Of a DNA stretch of 40,142 bases, positions 31,425 to 40,142 are shown one piece after another. The translations under genes were made by a program, and so were the position numbers. How positions within the stretch are numbered: the first letter of the stretch is position 1; each line of letters starts with the position of its first letter. Location: positions 1 to 40,142 of the forward strand of contig REDH01000193.1 in assembly GCA_007693585.1 (NCBI GenBank), given 5' to 3'. This DNA is from Deltaproteobacteria bacterium (GTDB taxonomy: Bacteria > Myxococcota_A > Bradymonadia > REDH01). The notes below the pieces were generated by a model that saw nothing but the letters and a program-made list of their open reading frames with translations, had not been told where the DNA came from and did no database searches.

Positions 31425-31498
31425 CGGGGCGTGGCGCAGCCTGGTAGCGCGACGGTTTTGGGTACCGTAGGTCGCAGGTTCGAATCCTGTCGCCCCGA
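31425..31498 (+). tRNA. tRNA-Pro (UGG)
   Basis: 74 nt with a full cloverleaf. The 7-bp acceptor CGGGGCG/CGCCCCG, anticodon stem ACGGT/ACCGT with loop TTTGGGT, and T arm with GGTTCGAATCC are all visible. The discriminator is A. CCA is not encoded. Confidence 0.97.
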
Positions 31499-31506
31499 TT
31501 GAGTGA

Positions 31507-31580
31507 GCGCCCGTAGCTCAGCTGGATAGAGCACCGGCCTTCTAAGCCGATGGTCACAGGTTCGAATCCTGTCGGGCGTG
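31507..31580 (+). tRNA. tRNA-Arg (UCU)
   Basis: 74 nt. Acceptor GCGCCCG/CGGGCGT closes with a G-U pair. Anticodon loop CTTCTAA gives UCU. The anticodon stem CCGGC/GCCGA has a C-A mismatch at 27-43. The discriminator is G and CCA is not encoded. Confidence 0.95.
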
Positions 31581-31612
31581 CTGAAGCGGAGCCCCTCCGC
31601 GGCACAAATCGC

Positions 31613-31641
31613 TTGACGTCCGGCACCGCGGCGGATAAGAC
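31613..31641 (+). promoter_or_regulatory. Internal promoter before tRNA-His
   Basis: TTGACG (31613-31618), a 17-bp spacer and TAAGAC (31636-31641), within GGATAAGA. It could give tRNA-His, tRNA-Arg (UCG) and tRNA-Lys their own transcript. Confidence 0.6.
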
Positions 31642-31687
31642 CGGCGCCCGTTTCGCAGGGAGCCCGCCGGGCCCCACGCGAGCACGT

Positions 31688-31762
31688 GGTGGGTGTAGCT
31701 CAGTCGGTTAGAGCGCCGGTTTGTGGTACCGGAAGTCGCGGGTTCAAGTCCCGTCACCCACC
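31688..31762 (+). tRNA. tRNA-His (GUG)
   Basis: 75 nt including the extra 5' G (31688) that pairs with discriminator C73, the identity feature of tRNA-His. Acceptor GTGGGTG/CACCCAC; anticodon stem CCGGT/ACCGG with loop TTGTGGT. CCA is not encoded. Confidence 0.97.
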
Positions 31763-31785
31763 CCTGCCGGCCGACCGCCGGTGGC

Positions 31786-31859
<74 letters not shown>

Positions 31860-31878
31860 CTGAACAACGGTCAGCAAT

Positions 31879-31951
31879 GCGCCCTTAGCTCAATTGGCAG
31901 AGCAGCGGACTCTTAATCCGTTGGTTGAAGGTTCGATTCCTTCAGGGCGCA
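31879..31951 (+). tRNA. tRNA-Lys (CUU)
   Basis: 73 nt. Acceptor GCGCCCT/AGGGCGC; anticodon loop CTCTTAA gives CUU, which reads AAG. The discriminator is A and CCA is not encoded. It is followed after 5 nt by a strong hairpin. Confidence 0.97.
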
Positions 31952-31956
31952 CTTCA

Positions 31957-31987
31957 CCGCCGCCCCTCCCGACCGGAGGGGCGGCGG
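31957..31987 (+). terminator. Rho-independent-type terminator of the tRNA cluster
   Basis: A perfect 13-bp GC-rich stem (arms 31957-31969 and 31975-31987) with a 5-nt loop is followed by a short T-containing stretch (31990-31996). This is the strongest hairpin in the window. Confidence 0.8.
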
Positions 31988-32034
31988 CGTCGTTTCCCGA
32001 CATCCGCGACGCAACCACCCCGCCCCATGCAGCC

Positions 32035-32063
32035 TTGACGCGACACCGGGTGGGGCCTAGTGC
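32035..32063 (+). promoter_or_regulatory. Promoter for tig
   Basis: TTGACG (32035-32040), a 17-bp spacer and TAGTGC (32058-32063), directly after the tRNA terminator and 79 bp before the tig start. Confidence 0.6.
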
Positions 32064-32141
32064 TCCGCCCCTGTTCGCCGTCCCGGCGCCCGCGTTCCGG
32101 TGCCGCCGCATCGTCCAGTCCGAACCGAGGAAGGAACCGTC

Positions 32142-33461
32142 ATGGAGTTCAACATTGTGAGCGAGGACGAGGTCTCGCGAGAAGTCGAAGTCACCGTGCC
32201 CGAAGACGCGGTGAACGCCGAGGCCGAGCGCGTGCTCCTCCAGCTGTCGAAGCGCGTCAAGATCAAGGGCTTCCGACCCGGAAAGGTGCCCATGCGCGAA
32301 GTGCGCCGGCGCCATGGCGCCTCCGCCCGAGCCGACGCCGTCCAGCGCGTGGTCGAACGCACCCTCGTCGAGATCCTCGGGGACGACGCCCTCGAAGGCA
32401 CCATCCACGTGCAGCAGCCCACCGTCACCGAGGGCGCACGCGGCGGCGCCGTGCGCTTTCGCTTCGTCGCCGAACGATACCCCGAGGTGAGCCCGACCGG
32501 ATACCTCCAGCTCGAGCTGGAAGTGCCCCCCGCCGAAGTCGCCGACGCCGAGATCGACACCGAGGTCGAGCGCATGCGCGGCGAGCTGGAACGCCTGGTC
32601 CCCGTCGAGGACCGCGATGTCGTCGAGGACGGCGACATCGTCGTCGCCAGCTACAAGGCCGTGGGGGAGGGCGAGGTCGAACAGATCTTCGCCGACGACC
32701 AGGAGATCCGCGTGGACAGCGACGACCTCCCCACCGGACTGCGCGAAGGCCTCCTCGGCGCGACCCGCGGCGAGGCGAAGCGCGTCACGATCACGCTCCC
32801 GACCGAGTTCAGCGTCGAGACCCTCGCCGGACAGGACGTGGAACTCGACCTCACCGTCTCCGAGATCAAGCGCCGCGAGCTCCCCGAGCTCGACGACGCC
32901 TTCGCGCGCGAAGTGGGCGAGGGCGAGACGCTCCTCGAGCTGCGCCAGAAGGTCCGCGCTCGACTGCAGGAAGCCCGCGAGGAGCAGCGCACGAGCGCCG
33001 CCCGCACCGCCCTCGGCGAGAAGCTCCGGGAGGCCAACCCCGTCACGCTCCCCGACGGCTTCGTGCGGGCGCAGGCCGCCGAAGAGGCCCGCCGCAGCCT
33101 CGGCGGAATCCCCGAGGAGAAGCTGCGCTCCCCCGAGTTCGCCCAGTTCATTCGCTCGTTCGCCGAGCAGATGGAAGGGCGGGTCCGGGAATCGATGCAC
33201 GAGGCGCTGCTGCTGCGCGAGATCGCCAAGGCCGAGTCCATCCGCGTCGATGACGCAGACATCGACGCCTGGGTCACGCGCGTGGCGGCGAAGAACAGCG
33301 TCCCCGAAGCAAGGGTCCGCGCCTCGCTCGCCACCGACGACGCGAAGGAAGGCCTCCGCGGACGCCTCCTCTTCGAGAAGGTGCAGGACCACCTGATCGC
33401 CCAGGGCAAGCTCGTCGACGCCTCCCCCGAACCCGACGCCGCCGAGGCCGAAGAAGACTGA
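32142..33461 (+). CDS. tig: Trigger factor (ribosome-associated chaperone and peptidyl-prolyl isomerase)
   Basis: Encodes 439 aa, normal length. ATG 32142 is preceded by GAGGAAGG. The ribosome-docking loop GFRPGKVP lies at 43-50, matching the E. coli position. A central PPIase-like domain follows (VEDGDIVVASYKAVGEG, GLREGLLGATRGEAKRV). The C-terminal helical arms run from about residue 255 to 430. An acidic tail closes the protein. It binds L23 at the ribosome exit and shields nascent chains. It is first in the conserved order tig-clpP-clpX-lon. Confidence 0.96.
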   Translation: MEFNIVSEDEVSREVEVTVPEDAVNAEAERVLLQLSKRVKIKGFRPGKVPMREVRRRHGASARADAVQRVVERTLVEILGDDALEGTIHVQQPTVTEGARGGAVRFRFVAERYPEVSPTGYLQLELEVPPAEVADAEIDTEVERMRGELERLVPVEDRDVVEDGDIVVASYKAVGEGEVEQIFADDQEIRVDSDDLPTGLREGLLGATRGEAKRVTITLPTEFSVETLAGQDVELDLTVSEIKRRELPELDDAFAREVGEGETLLELRQKVRARLQEAREEQRTSAARTALGEKLREANPVTLPDGFVRAQAAEEARRSLGGIPEEKLRSPEFAQFIRSFAEQMEGRVRESMHEALLLREIAKAESIRVDDADIDAWVTRVAAKNSVPEARVRASLATDDAKEGLRGRLLFEKVQDHLIAQGKLVDASPEPDAAEAEED

Positions 33462-33542
33462 CGCGCGCGGCGCAGGACCGGCGCTCGCCCGACCCGGACC
33501 GCGAGGCTGGCGCTGCGGGGTTTTCTCTGCGCATTTCATGGC

Positions 33543-33548
33543 TAGGAT
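33543..33548 (+). promoter_or_regulatory. Possible -10 element for clpP-clpX-lon
   Basis: TAGGAT lies in an AT-richer patch (33521-33548) unusual for this region. The -35 position 17 bp upstream reads GTTTTC, a poor match, so either another sigma factor or an activator may be involved. It suggests transcription starting near 33556, which supports the TTG start of clpP. Confidence 0.4.
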
Positions 33549-33605
33549 AGGGAGGCCGTGCTCGGACGGCCCCCGCCTGATTCAACCCCCGAAGAGGAGC
33601 CTGCG

Positions 33606-34199
33606 TTGTCCATTCCCTTCGTCGTCGAACAGAGCCATCGCGGTGAGCGCGCCTGGGACATCTACTCGCGCCTGCTCAAGGACCGGATCGTATTCCTCGG
33701 CACCCCCGTGAACGATCAGGTGGCCAACGTCATCATCGCGCAGCTCCTCTACCTCGAGAGCGAGGACCCCGAACGGGAGATCCAGCTCTACATCAACTCC
33801 CCCGGAGGATCGGTGACCGCCGGGCTCGCGATCTACGACACCATGCAGTACATCCGACCCAAGGTGTCGACGATCTGCATCGGACAGGCCGCCAGCATGG
33901 GCGCCGTCCTGCTCGCCGGCGGTGAGGCGGGACAACGATACGCACTGCCCAACAGCAGGGTCCTCATCCACCAGCCCCTGGGCGGCGTCAGCGGACAGGC
34001 CTCCGACATCGACATCCAGGCCCGCGAAATACTCAAGATGAAGGAACTCCTCACCGAGATCCTCGTGCGGCACACCGGACAGGACTACGACCGTATCCGC
34101 AGGGACTCCGACCGCGACTACTTCATGGGTGCCTGGGAAGCCCGGGACTACGGACTCGTGGACGAGGTGTTGACCCGGAACGAGCCGCGTCCCGAGTGA
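33606..34199 (+). CDS. clpP: ATP-dependent Clp protease proteolytic subunit
   Basis: Encodes 197 aa from TTG 33606, which follows AGGAG by 6 nt. An upstream in-frame GTG at 33558 coincides with the predicted transcription start, so it is less likely. From the TTG, the catalytic triad falls at Ser97 ([10 protein letters not shown]), His122 (IHQPLGG) and Asp171 (RDSDRDYFM), the same numbers as mature E. coli ClpP. The protein assembles as a tetradecameric barrel and works with ClpX, encoded 58 bp downstream. Initiator TTG may keep its level modest. Confidence 0.97.
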   Translation: MSIPFVVEQSHRGERAWDIYSRLLKDRIVFLGTPVNDQVANVIIAQLLYLESEDPEREIQLYINSPGGSVTAGLAIYDTMQYIRPKVSTICIGQAASMGAVLLAGGEAGQRYALPNSRVLIHQPLGGVSGQASDIDIQAREILKMKELLTEILVRHTGQDYDRIRRDSDRDYFMGAWEARDYGLVDEVLTRNEPRPE

Positions 34200-34257
34200 C
34201 GCGACGACGAAGCCCCTCCACCCCGACGGAGTGGCACGAATCCCCCCGGAGGACCCT

Positions 34258-35511
34258 GTGAGTCGAGATCGAGGCACGCACGACGGGCACCCGAGCTGCT
34301 CCTTCTGCGGCAAGGGGCAGCACGAGGTCCGAAAGCTCATCGCAGGACCCGTCGTGTACATCTGCGACGAGTGCGTCGAACTGTGCGGCGAGATCGTCGA
34401 CGAACAGCTCATCCGTGGACGCATCACCGACGCACGCCGCACCACCATGCCCCCCGCCCGGATCCGCGAGGTCCTCGACGACTACGTCATCGGACAGGAC
34501 CGCGCCAAGAAGGTGCTCTCCGTCGCCGTCCACAACCACTACAAGCGCATCTACGCCCCCCCCTCCCGCCACGTCGAACTCGAAAAGAGCAACATCCTGC
34601 TCATCGGACCCACCGGCAGCGGAAAGACCCTCCTCGCACAGACCCTCGCCCGCACCCTCGACGTCCCCTTCACCATCGTCGATGCCACCAGCCTCACCGA
34701 AGCCGGCTACGTCGGCGAGGACGTGGAGAACATCATCGTCAGCCTCCTCCAGGCCGCCGACCACGACGTCGAGCGCGCCGAGCGCGGGATCATCTACATC
34801 GACGAAATCGACAAGATCGCCCGCCGCTCCGAAAACCCCTCCATCACCCGCGACGTCTCCGGCGAAGGAGTCCAGCAGGCCCTCCTCAAGATCCTCGAGG
34901 GCACCATCGCTCACGTCCCCCCAAAGGGCGGACGAAAGCACCCCCAGCAGGAATTCGTCCGCGTCGACACCACCAACATCCTCTTCATCTGCGGCGGCGC
35001 CTTCAGCGGGCTCGATGACATCATCCGGCAACGCAGCGGACGACGAGGCATCGGCTTCCGCGCCGACAACCGACTGCCCGAACTCCTCGAGGAAGACATC
35101 GACCTCCTCCGACACCTCGAACCCGAGGACCTGCTCAAGTTCGGACTCATCCCCGAGTTCATCGGCAGAATCCCCGTCGTCGCCACCCTCGCCGAACTCG
35201 ACGAGAATGCCCTCCTGCAGGTCCTCACCGAACCGAAGAACGCGCTCGTCCGCCAGTACCGGAAGCTCTTCCGACTCGACGGCATCGAACTCGAGTTCAC
35301 CGAGGAGGCCCTCCGCGCCGTCGCCCGGGAATCACGCGCACAGCGCTCCGGAGCACGCGGCCTCCGCGCCGTCCTCGAACGCGCCATGATGCCCATCATG
35401 TACGACGCACCCGACGACCCCGACATCTCCGGCATCGTCATCTCCGAAGACGTCATCCTGGACGGCGCGAGCCCACGCATCCTGCGCCACAGCGCAGCGG
35501 AAACCGCCTGA
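34258..35511 (+). CDS. clpX: ATP-dependent Clp protease ATP-binding subunit ClpX
   Basis: Encodes 417 aa. GTG 34258 is chosen for GGAGGA just upstream; earlier in-frame starts lie before that site. The N-terminal zinc-binding domain has Cys at 14, 17, 36 and 39. The AAA+ core shows Walker A GPTGSGKT, pore loop [11 protein letters not shown], Walker [11 protein letters not shown], sensor region [11 protein letters not shown] and the [11 protein letters not shown] segment. It unfolds tagged substrates and feeds them to ClpP. Many Arg codons are CGA, read by the tRNA-Arg (UCG) encoded upstream. Confidence 0.97.
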   Translation: MSRDRGTHDGHPSCSFCGKGQHEVRKLIAGPVVYICDECVELCGEIVDEQLIRGRITDARRTTMPPARIREVLDDYVIGQDRAKKVLSVAVHNHYKRIYAPPSRHVELEKSNILLIGPTGSGKTLLAQTLARTLDVPFTIVDATSLTEAGYVGEDVENIIVSLLQAADHDVERAERGIIYIDEIDKIARRSENPSITRDVSGEGVQQALLKILEGTIAHVPPKGGRKHPQQEFVRVDTTNILFICGGAFSGLDDIIRQRSGRRGIGFRADNRLPELLEEDIDLLRHLEPEDLLKFGLIPEFIGRIPVVATLAELDENALLQVLTEPKNALVRQYRKLFRLDGIELEFTEEALRAVARESRAQRSGARGLRAVLERAMMPIMYDAPDDPDISGIVISEDVILDGASPRILRHSAAETA

Positions 35512-35561
35512 GGGCGCCGCCCGACCCACAACACGATAACCGACCCGACCCACGGACCCCA

Positions 35562-38063
35562 ATGGCACCCAGCAACCCCAAGGATGGCGGCAGCGCGGAC
35601 GAAGGACGACGCGCCCTGCCCCTCCTGCCCCTGCGCGACATCATCATCTTCCCCCACATGGTCGTCCCCCTCTTCGTCGGCCGCGAAAAGTCCATCCGCG
35701 CCCTCGAAGAAGCCATGAAAGGCTCACGCGAAGTCGTCCTCAGCGCACAGCGACGCGCCAAGACCAACGACCCGCGACCCGAGGACATCTTCTGGACCGG
35801 CACCGTCGGAAACATCATCCAGCTCCTCCGCCTGCCCGACGGCACCGTCAAGGTGCTCGTCGAAGGCAAACGACGCGCCCGAATCCACGACTATCCCCAG
35901 AGCGACCCCTTCTTCGTCGCATCCGTCTCCGAAATCCGCGAGACCGTCGAGTTCAACCAGGAAGTCGAAGCCCTCATGCAGTCCGTGCGCGAGAGCTTCG
36001 AGAACTACGTCAAGCTCAACAAACGCATCCCGCCGGAAATGCTGGCCTCCGTCGCCTCCATCGGTGACCCCGCCAGACTCGCCGATACCATCGTCGCCCA
36101 CCTCTCCCTCAAGCTCAACGACAAGCAGAAGATCCTCGAGACCGAAGACCCCAGCGAACGCCTCGAACGTCTGCTCGAACTCATGCAGGCCGAGATCGAG
36201 ATCCTCCAGGTCGAACGGAAAATCCGCTCCCGCGTGAAGAAGCAGATGGAGCGCACTCAGAAGGACTACTACCTCAACGAACAGATGCAGCAGATCCAGA
36301 AGGAACTCGGCGGAGAACGCGACGAGTTCAAGAACGAGCTCGAAGAGCTCGAGGAACGGATCCGCAACAAGCCACTCAGCGAGGAAGCCGGACAGCGCCT
36401 CCGAAAGGAACTCCGCAAGCTCAAGATGATGAGCCCCATGAGCGCCGAGGCCACCGTCGTCCGAAACTACATCGACTGGGTCCTCGCCCTGCCCTGGACC
36501 GAAACCACCGAGGAAAACCTCGAGATCGAGAACGCTCGCGCCATCCTCGACAGCGACCACTACGGCCTCCGCAAGCCCAAGGAACGCATCCTCGAATACC
36601 TCAGCGTTCACAAGCTCGTCGACCGCATGCGCGGACCCATCCTCTGCTTCGTCGGACCCCCCGGCGTCGGAAAGACCTCCCTCGCCCGCTCCATCGCCCG
36701 CTCCACCAGCCGCGAATTCGTCCGCCTCTCCCTCGGCGGCGTGCGCGACGAAGCCGAGATCCGCGGACACCGACGCACCTACATCGGCGCACTCCCCGGA
36801 AAGATCATCCAGTCCCTCCGGAAGGCCGGCTCCAACAACCCCGTCTTCCTCCTCGACGAAATCGACAAGATGTCGATGGACTTCCGCGGAGACCCCTCCA
36901 GCGCGCTCCTCGAAGTGCTCGACCCCGAACAGAACGCCACCTTCAACGACCACTACCTCGACCTCGATTACGACCTCTCCGAGATCATGTTCATCACCAC
37001 GGCGAACAACATCTCGGCCATCCCGATCCCACTGCGCGACCGCATGGAGGTCATCGAGATCCCCGGCTACACCGAGTTCGAGAAACTCAACATCGCCCGC
37101 ACCTACCTCATCGACAAGCAACGCGAGGCCAACGGGCTCGACGAGGTCGAGGTCGAGTTCTCCGACGCCGCCGTCCGACGCATCATCAACGGATACACCC
37201 GCGAAGCCGGCGTCCGAAACCTCGAACGCGAAGTCGCCTCCGTCTGCAGGAAGATCGCACGTGAGGTCGTCTCCGGCTCCGACAAGCAGCGATTCCGGGT
37301 CACCGCAGGCATGATCTCCGGGTTCCTCGGCCCCGAACGCTTCAAGAACGAAGCCACCGAGGAACGCGACGAGATCGGACTCACCAACGGCCTCGCCTGG
37401 ACCATGTACGGAGGCGTGCTCCTCACCAATGAGGTCACCATCATGCCCGGCGCCGGAAAACTCATCATCACCGGAAAGCTCGGCGATGTCATGCAGGAGT
37501 CCGCACAGGCCGCACTCTCCTACGTCCGCAGCCGAGCCCTCAACCTCGGCCTCAACGGCGACTTCTACCAGAAGATCGACATCCACGTGCACTTCCCCGA
37601 AGGCGCCTCCCCCAAGGACGGCCCCTCCGCCGGCATCACCATGGTCACCTCACTCGTCTCCGCGCTCACCCGCATCCCCGTGCGCCGCGACGTGGCCATG
37701 ACCGGAGAAATCACCCTCCGCGGACGCGTCCTCCCCATCGGCGGACTCAAGGAGAAGATCCTCGCCGCACACCGCGCAGGCGTCCGCACCGTCCTCATCC
37801 CGAAGGACAACACCAAGGACCTCCGCGATGTCCCGCGCTCCGTACGACGAGCCATGGAAATCATCGCCGTCGAACACATGGACGAAGTCCTCCAGAACGC
37901 CCTCCGCCTCGAAGACCCCGAACGATTCGGACGAAAGCTCAAACTCCCCATCCTCCCCCCGGACGTGCGCGCAAGCGACGCCGAGGAAACCACCGAGGAC
38001 ACCGACAGCGCCTGCGGACGACCCATCGCGGACACCTCCGCCACCGCCGGGCTCTCGCCTTGA
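35562..38063 (+). CDS. lon: ATP-dependent endopeptidase Lon
   Basis: Encodes 833 aa. The N-terminal substrate-binding domain ([20 protein letters not shown]) is followed by a coiled-coil segment (about 205-300). The AAA+ module has Walker [10 protein letters not shown] and Walker [11 protein letters not shown]. The Lon-type serine protease domain has Ser689 in KDGPSAG and Lys732 in [11 protein letters not shown]; the 43-residue spacing equals that of E. coli Ser679/Lys722. A Thr/Glu-rich C-terminal extension of about 35 residues is not part of the core. Lon degrades misfolded and regulatory proteins. It begins 50 bp after clpX and ends 49 bp before tRNA-Val. Confidence 0.98.
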   Translation: MAPSNPKDGGSADEGRRALPLLPLRDIIIFPHMVVPLFVGREKSIRALEEAMKGSREVVLSAQRRAKTNDPRPEDIFWTGTVGNIIQLLRLPDGTVKVLVEGKRRARIHDYPQSDPFFVASVSEIRETVEFNQEVEALMQSVRESFENYVKLNKRIPPEMLASVASIGDPARLADTIVAHLSLKLNDKQKILETEDPSERLERLLELMQAEIEILQVERKIRSRVKKQMERTQKDYYLNEQMQQIQKELGGERDEFKNELEELEERIRNKPLSEEAGQRLRKELRKLKMMSPMSAEATVVRNYIDWVLALPWTETTEENLEIENARAILDSDHYGLRKPKERILEYLSVHKLVDRMRGPILCFVGPPGVGKTSLARSIARSTSREFVRLSLGGVRDEAEIRGHRRTYIGALPGKIIQSLRKAGSNNPVFLLDEIDKMSMDFRGDPSSALLEVLDPEQNATFNDHYLDLDYDLSEIMFITTANNISAIPIPLRDRMEVIEIPGYTEFEKLNIARTYLIDKQREANGLDEVEVEFSDAAVRRIINGYTREAGVRNLEREVASVCRKIAREVVSGSDKQRFRVTAGMISGFLGPERFKNEATEERDEIGLTNGLAWTMYGGVLLTNEVTIMPGAGKLIITGKLGDVMQESAQAALSYVRSRALNLGLNGDFYQKIDIHVHFPEGASPKDGPSAGITMVTSLVSALTRIPVRRDVAMTGEITLRGRVLPIGGLKEKILAAHRAGVRTVLIPKDNTKDLRDVPRSVRRAMEIIAVEHMDEVLQNALRLEDPERFGRKLKLPILPPDVRASDAEETTEDTDSACGRPIADTSATAGLSP

Positions 38064-38112
38064 CAGCCCGAACGTCCACGGACATACCCCCCTCGGCCCC
38101 AGGGGCCCACTC

Positions 38113-38184
38113 GGGCGTATAGCTCAGCGGGAGAGCTCCTGCCTTACAAGCAGGCGGTCGCTGGTTCGATCCCAGCTGCGCCCA
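38113..38184 (+). tRNA. tRNA-Val (UAC)
   Basis: 72 nt. Acceptor GGGCGTA/TGCGCCC with one U-G pair; anticodon stem CCTGC/GCAGG with loop CTTACAA gives UAC. CCA is not encoded. Its 3' end borders DNA of different character, so it may be an integration site. Confidence 0.96.
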
Positions 38185-38239
38185 TTCCGTGAATCCAGAA
38201 AGACGAATCCCATTGGCCGGCCGTTCGAGGGCGCGAGCG

Positions 38240-38719
38240 TCAACGGCCCGTGGGCAGTCTGAACGCGAACACCGAGTCCTGACCGGCACTGTGGCAGTTT
38301 GCGCACCTCGGCTCGTCGACCCCCGCGGCCACCAGTGAACCGTCGCCCCGATACTCACCCCAGAACCAGCCCTCCGGCCGTCGTTCCATGAACGCGAAGT
38401 AGAGATGGACTTCACCCTCGGCATCGTCCCAGCCGTCCTTGACGATCAGCGCGCCGTCGGGCCAACGATCGAGGGCATCCTCGCCGGCGAGTGCGTCGGC
38501 GACGACACTGTTGATGTAGATGTCAATGAAGGGGCCGTGTGCACCACCCGCCTCGGGCTGCCGCGGCGACTCCCACCCCGGCGCGCGCGCGAAGGTTTGC
38601 GCATAATCGGCCGCACGGAGCTGGTCTCGAATCAGGTCCGCCTCCGGGCTGCTCGGTTCGGCGTCGCAACCGGTGATGAGGGTCAGACACACGACGAAGG
38701 CCAGGCTACGAAGACGCAT
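38240..38719 (-). CDS. Cytochrome P460-family haem lipoprotein
   Basis: Encodes 159 aa from ATG 38719, which starts a normal signal peptide (RSLAFVVCLTLITGC); a TTG 39 nt earlier is an alternative. The lipobox ITGC has Asp at +2. The mature part matches the P460 pattern: AHGPFIDIYINSVVADAL, WPDGALIVKDGWD, FAFMERRPEGWFWGEY and the c-type haem site CANCH near the C-terminus. P460 proteins bind haem with an extra lysine cross-link and act on hydroxylamine or NO in some bacteria. Whether that holds here is unknown. Codons end in T more often than elsewhere in the window, suggesting transfer. Confidence 0.82.
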   Translation of the reverse strand: MRLRSLAFVVCLTLITGCDAEPSSPEADLIRDQLRAADYAQTFARAPGWESPRQPEAGGAHGPFIDIYINSVVADALAGEDALDRWPDGALIVKDGWDDAEGEVHLYFAFMERRPEGWFWGEYRGDGSLVAAGVDEPRCANCHSAGQDSVFAFRLPTGR

Positions 38720-38780
38720 GAGGAAACCGCAGAAGAAGGGGGCGGAGAGGGCGTGCAACGCCTTCGCGCGGTTCGGGTCA

Positions 38781-38796
38781 GGACGGTACGCCGTCC
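38781..38796. promoter_or_regulatory. Palindrome at the P460 promoter, possible operator
   Basis: GGACGG-TACG-CCGTCC is a perfect 6-bp inverted repeat. It lies just downstream of the leftward -10 (38802-38797), where a repressor could block initiation. It could equally be an mRNA leader hairpin. Confidence 0.35.
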
Positions 38797-38825
38797 ATCG
38801 TGACGACGGGATGGTTGTCAGTCAA
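38797..38825 (-). promoter_or_regulatory. Promoter for the P460 lipoprotein
   Basis: On the minus strand TTGACT (38825-38820), a 17-bp spacer and CACGAT (38802-38797). The leader to ATG 38719 would be about 70 nt. Confidence 0.45.
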
Positions 38826-39058
38826 CCCGATAGGCAGGGTAGCCAGGGGTGTATCGGGAATTCGGACAGTTCGTGTAGGGTAGCTCGTGAAGACGCGCCA
38901 CCACCAGACGTCACCCCGGCTGCCTCGGAGTGACTGGCGCCCCACGCAGGCCCCGTGGTACCCTCCGGGTCAGGGTGAGCGTGTGAGAGATCGATCGTGA
39001 GCTGTGGTGCTTGCTCATTGGGTACCGCTGTCTGACCGCTCCGGGGAACTTGGAAGTT

Positions 39059-40142
39059 ATGGCCACGCGCAAGAATGCGGACACTCCGAACGGCAACGCA
39101 CTCGGCTTCGAAGACAAGCTGTGGGCAGCCGCGGATGTGCTGCGCAACAACATGGATCCCGCCGAGTACAAGCACGTCGTGCTCGGCCTGATCTTCCTGA
39201 AGTACATTTCGGACGCTTTCGAGGAGCGGCAGGAGGCTATCTCCGGCCCCATCCTCGACCCGAACTCGCAGGAGTTCATCCCGGACGAGGAGGAGCGAAG
39301 TGCCGAGCTGGAGGCGCTGCTCGAGGACCGGGACGAGTATCTCGCGGAGCACGTCTTCTGGGTGCCGAAGATCGCGCGGTGGTCCACCCTTCAGGGCCAG
39401 GCGAAGCAGCCGACCATAGGCAAGGCGCTCGACGACGCGATGGACGCCATCGAGGCCGACAACCCCGTGCTCAAGGGTGCGCTCCCGAAGGTCTACGCCC
39501 TCCCGGCCCTCGACAAGCACAAGCTCGGCGAGCTGATCGACCTGATCTCGGGCATCGGGCTCGGTACCGCGGCACACCGCGAGAAGGATACCCTGGGACG
39601 GGTCTACGAGTACTTCCTGTCCCGCTTCGCCTCGGCCGAGGGTCGGGGCGGCGGCGAGTTCTACACGCCGGCGAGCGTGGTCCGGGTGCTGGTGGAGATG
39701 CTGGAGCCCTACCAGGGCCGCGTCTACGACCCGTGCTGCGGCTCGGGCGGCATGTTCGTGCAGTCCATCAAGTTCATCGACGCCCACGGTGGCAGGCGGA
39801 ACGCCGTGACCGTCTACGGCCAGGAGTCCAACGCGACCACCTGGCGCATGGCCCGAATGAACATGGCGATCCGCGGGATCGAGGCGAAGCTCGGCAAGCA
39901 GCACGCCGACACCTTCCACCGGGACCTCCACCCTGACCTGCGCGCCGACTACGTGATGGCGAACCCGCCGTTCAACATCTCGAACTGGGGCGGCGAGCGG
40001 CTCGCGGAGGACGTGCGCTGGAAGTACGGCACCCCGCCTGCGGGCAACGCGAATTTCGCGTGGCTCCAGCACATCGTGCATCACCTCGCGCCCAACGGCA
40101 CGGCGGGTGTGGTGCTGGCGAACGGCTCCATGTCGTCGCAGC
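39059..40142 (+). CDS. hsdM: Type I restriction-modification DNA methyltransferase subunit HsdM (3' truncated by window)
   Basis: The frame opens at ATG 39059 and runs off the right edge without a stop, giving 361 residues of a protein usually near 500-550. The N-terminal helical domain has [20 protein letters not shown] and [19 protein letters not shown], typical of HsdM. The N6-adenine methyltransferase domain shows the approach motif [22 protein letters not shown]-binding motif [11 protein letters not shown] (Asp224) and catalytic motif IV NPPF (Asn302). With HsdS and HsdR, expected beyond the window, it would methylate and police a bipartite DNA site. Only a weak ribosome-binding site (GGAAG) precedes the ATG. 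Confidence 0.95.
   Translation, partial: MATRKNADTPNGNALGFEDKLWAAADVLRNNMDPAEYKHVVLGLIFLKYISDAFEERQEAISGPILDPNSQEFIPDEEERSAELEALLEDRDEYLAEHVFWVPKIARWSTLQGQAKQPTIGKALDDAMDAIEADNPVLKGALPKVYALPALDKHKLGELIDLISGIGLGTAAHREKDTLGRVYEYFLSRFASAEGRGGGEFYTPASVVRVLVEMLEPYQGRVYDPCCGSGGMFVQSIKFIDAHGGRRNAVTVYGQESNATTWRMARMNMAIRGIEAKLGKQHADTFHRDLHPDLRADYVMANPPFNISNWGGERLAEDVRWKYGTPPAGNANFAWLQHIVHHLAPNGTAGVVLANGSMSSQ

Larger units (their letters stand above)
38720..39058. other. Divergent intergenic region between P460 and hsdM genes
   Basis: No gene is supported in these 339 bp. It holds a leftward promoter candidate (38797-38825) and a perfect inverted repeat (38781-38796). A GATCGATC palindrome lies at about 38990-38997, before hsdM. 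I found no convincing promoter for hsdM. The composition is less GC-rich than the neighbouring chromosome. Confidence 0.45.

Noticed and set aside
39004-39936. A 310-codon plus-strand frame near the right edge
   Set aside because: It is out of frame with HsdM, which has full methyltransferase motifs in the neighbouring frame and simply runs off the window.

Overview
High-GC bacterial chromosome segment, most likely from a deltaproteobacterial lineage such as Myxococcota or Bradymonadales. That is an inference from gene style: many lipoproteins, CARDB/PPC repeat lipoproteins with 'EPNN' motifs, Cys-rich lipoproteins, a Fis-type sigma-54 regulator end, and GTG/TTG starts chosen by clear GGAGG sites. 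No rRNA, CRISPR array, transposase or complete prophage is visible.

Layout. 1-1.2 kb: the C-terminal end of a Fis-type regulator, then a promoter and a lipoprotein. 1.3-10.7 kb: a leftward gene run. It holds a 1,355-aa CARDB/PPC lipoprotein, a degenerate NDP-forming acyl-CoA-synthetase-like protein and a metallophosphoesterase, followed by 3-hydroxyacyl-CoA dehydrogenase, enoyl-CoA hydratase and the MeaB GTPase. 10.9-13.8 kb: a membrane protein, thiD and a rhomboid protease. 13.9-16.7 kb: ugd and an outer-membrane-type protein. 16.8-18.5 kb: TatB-like protein, tatC and a small lipoprotein, followed by a 4 x 50-bp tandem repeat. 18.7-22.9 kb: a leftward Cys-rich lipoprotein facing a LolC/E permease and a TPR lipoprotein. 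23.0-25.3 kb: a leftward zinc-ribbon/pseudokinase/PP2C fusion and a roadblock-like protein. 25.6-28.5 kb: an envelope operon (DUF4398-like lipoprotein, OmpA-type lipoprotein with Cys-rich repeats, TPR/beta-barrel protein). 28.5-31.4 kb: a small two-helix protein, an amidase, rph and rdgB. 31.4-32.0 kb: five tRNA genes ending in a strong hairpin. 32.1-38.1 kb: the protein quality-control cluster tig-clpP-clpX-lon, then tRNA-Val. 38.2-40.1 kb: a cytochrome P460-like lipoprotein and the 5' part of hsdM (type I restriction-modification). The change in base usage after tRNA-Val suggests an island edge.

Themes. Much of the window serves the cell envelope: eight predicted lipoproteins, a lipoprotein-release permease, Tat export, an OmpA-type peptidoglycan anchor, an amidase and two outer-membrane-type proteins. 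Housekeeping is represented by tig-clpP-clpX-lon, rph-rdgB and tRNAs. Most promoters I can see share TTGNNN, a spacer of about 17 bp, and a GC-rich -10 containing TAG or TAC. The most unusual genes are the catalytically dead-looking acyl-CoA synthetase relative, the pseudokinase-phosphatase fusion, and the OmpA lipoprotein carrying five Cys/His/Asp-rich repeats.
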